Shown here one piece after another: positions 6,365 through 7,186 of a stretch of 7,186 bases of DNA. The DNA comes from Candidatus Bathyarchaeota archaeon. Lineage in GTDB: Archaea; Thermoproteota; Bathyarchaeia; TCS64. The notes beneath the pieces are model-generated. The model was not told where the DNA came from. It saw nothing but the letters and a program-made list of their open reading frames with translations, and ran no database searches. The stretch covers positions 1 through 7,186 of the forward strand of contig JAUWDP010000052.1 in assembly GCA_030608725.1 (NCBI GenBank), given 5' to 3'. Both the position numbers and the translations under genes were made by a program. The first letter of the stretch is position 1. Each line of letters begins with the position of its first letter.

Positions 6365-7186
6365 TCATCGGGGGCTCTTCAGCCCGAGCATCTCCCTCGC
6401 GTCGTCCGGCGATGCGATGGGCCTGTCCAGCTCCCCCGCGATGTTCACCACCTTCTCGACGAGTTGCGCGTTGCTCGTGGCCAGCTCCCCATAGCGTATG
6501 TAGACGTTGTCCTCGAACCCCACTCTGACGTGACCCCCCATCGCCATGGTGACCGCTGCCATGGGTATCTCGTGCCTCCCCAGGGCGCAGACGCTCCAGG
6601 TCCAGCCCTCCGGTAGCTGGTCCAGGCTGTAGACCAGGGCCTTCGGAGTCGGCAGGAACCCGGTCTGTCCCACCATGACGAACTGGACGTGTAGAGGCTC
6701 GGGGACGATCTTCTTTGACGCTAGCTGCCTGCAGACATTGATCATCCCCGTGTCGTAGACCTCGTGCTCCGGCTTGACCCCGGCCTCCACCATGTAGCCG
6801 CACCAGCGCTCGATCATGTCCACGGTGTTCAGGAAGATCTTCCCCGTCGGGTGCTCAGCCCACCTGTTCATCGTCCCCATGTTGAGGGACATCATCTCGG
6901 AGCCCAGGTCGCAGCGCGCCCTCACCAGCTCATCCCAGACCTCGGGGGGGTTCCCCACCCTGCCGCCACCGGTGGTCAGGTTGATCACAACGTCCACCTC
7001 CTCGCGGATGCACTCAACGTACTCCTTGAGCACGGGGTTGGGGTCCCCCGAGTGGGGCTCACCCGTCACCGGGTCCTTCGCGTGGAGGTGGACGATGGAC
7101 GCGCCGGCTTCGGCGCACCTGACTATCTCCCCGACGATCTCCTCTGTGGTCGAGGGCACGTGGGGGGTGGTCGCCTTGGAGACGTA
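6365..7186 (-). CDS. Beta-keto acid cleavage enzyme (BKACE, DUF849), N-terminus outside window
   Basis: This cytoplasmic zinc-dependent TIM-barrel enzyme condenses a beta-keto acid with acetyl-CoA and splits it into acetoacetate and a new acyl-CoA. The frame stays open to the right edge, with 273 residues visible; comparison with Kce (3-keto-5-aminohexanoate cleavage enzyme) suggests only about 13 N-terminal residues are missing, so the GTG at 7159 is not the start. Counted from the edge, metal-binding His33 and His35 (HLHAKDP) match Kce His46/His48, and RVGFED (221-226) holds the equivalents of Arg226, Glu230 and Asp231. NLTTGGG (69-75), KPEHEVYDTGM (138-148) and 'QFVMVGQTG' are further family blocks. 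Carnitine-type (3-dehydrocarnitine) or other cationic and neutral keto acids are candidate substrates. It converges on the CoA-transferase genes, so it is not in their transcript but lies beside the matching chemistry. Confidence 0.95.
   Translation of the reverse strand, partial: YVSKATTPHVPSTTEEIVGEIVRCAEAGASIVHLHAKDPVTGEPHSGDPNPVLKEYVECIREEVDVVINLTTGGGRVGNPPEVWDELVRARCDLGSEMMSLNMGTMNRWAEHPTGKIFLNTVDMIERWCGYMVEAGVKPEHEVYDTGMINVCRQLASKKIVPEPLHVQFVMVGQTGFLPTPKALVYSLDQLPEGWTWSVCALGRHEIPMAAVTMAMGGHVRVGFEDNVYIRYGELATSNAQLVEKVVNIAGELDRPIASPDDAREMLGLKSPR

Noticed and set aside
1954..7186. Lysine fermentation cluster (kamA/kal/kdd/kce type)
   Set aside because: The BKACE and CoA-transferase fit superficially, but no lysine aminomutase, ammonia-lyase or 3,5-diaminohexanoate dehydrogenase is present, the dehydrogenase is of another family, and the BKACE pocket appears to differ from Kce.
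1..7186. Insertion sequences, CRISPR arrays, phage or defence genes
   Set aside because: No transposase, integrase, regularly spaced repeats, terminal inverted repeats or defence-protein motifs were seen. All sizeable coding regions are metabolic or transport genes.

Overview
The window looks like a piece of a fairly GC-rich archaeal chromosome, most likely from an uncultured or little-studied lineage. Three things suggest archaea. Arginine is coded heavily by AGG and isoleucine often by ATA despite the high GC. Short AT-rich TATA-like boxes sit about 25-35 bases before several genes. At least one of those genes (4404) looks leaderless. A bacterial source is not excluded, and I cannot name the genus.

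Layout, left to right: the 3' end of a flavodoxin-fold FMN reductase (+, cut by the left edge); an MFS transporter (+); a class III PLP aminotransferase (-, convergent with the transporter); a 101-bp divergent promoter region; a short-form 3-hydroxyacyl dehydrogenase of the carnitine dehydrogenase/lambda-crystallin type (+); the two subunits of a glutaconate CoA-transferase-type enzyme (+, overlapping junction); and, convergent with them, a beta-keto acid cleavage enzyme (BKACE, DUF849; -, cut by the right edge). No RNA genes, mobile elements, CRISPR arrays or long repeats were seen, and no gap between genes exceeds 300 bases.

The metabolic genes fit one chemical plan. A beta-hydroxy acid is oxidised to a beta-keto acid by the dehydrogenase. 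The BKACE then reacts the keto acid with acetyl-CoA to give acetoacetate plus a new acyl-CoA. The CoA-transferase could move CoA from that acyl-CoA to acetoacetate, giving acetoacetyl-CoA and the free acid, and a thiolase elsewhere would return two acetyl-CoA. This resembles bacterial aerobic L-carnitine breakdown (carnitine dehydrogenase, then dehydrocarnitine cleavage, then glycine betaine), but with a CoA-transferase in place of the betainyl-CoA thioesterase, so the thioester energy would be kept. The aminotransferase suggests an amino-bearing substrate or product, and the MFS protein could be the importer. The enzyme families are well supported by sequence; the joint pathway and its substrate are inference.
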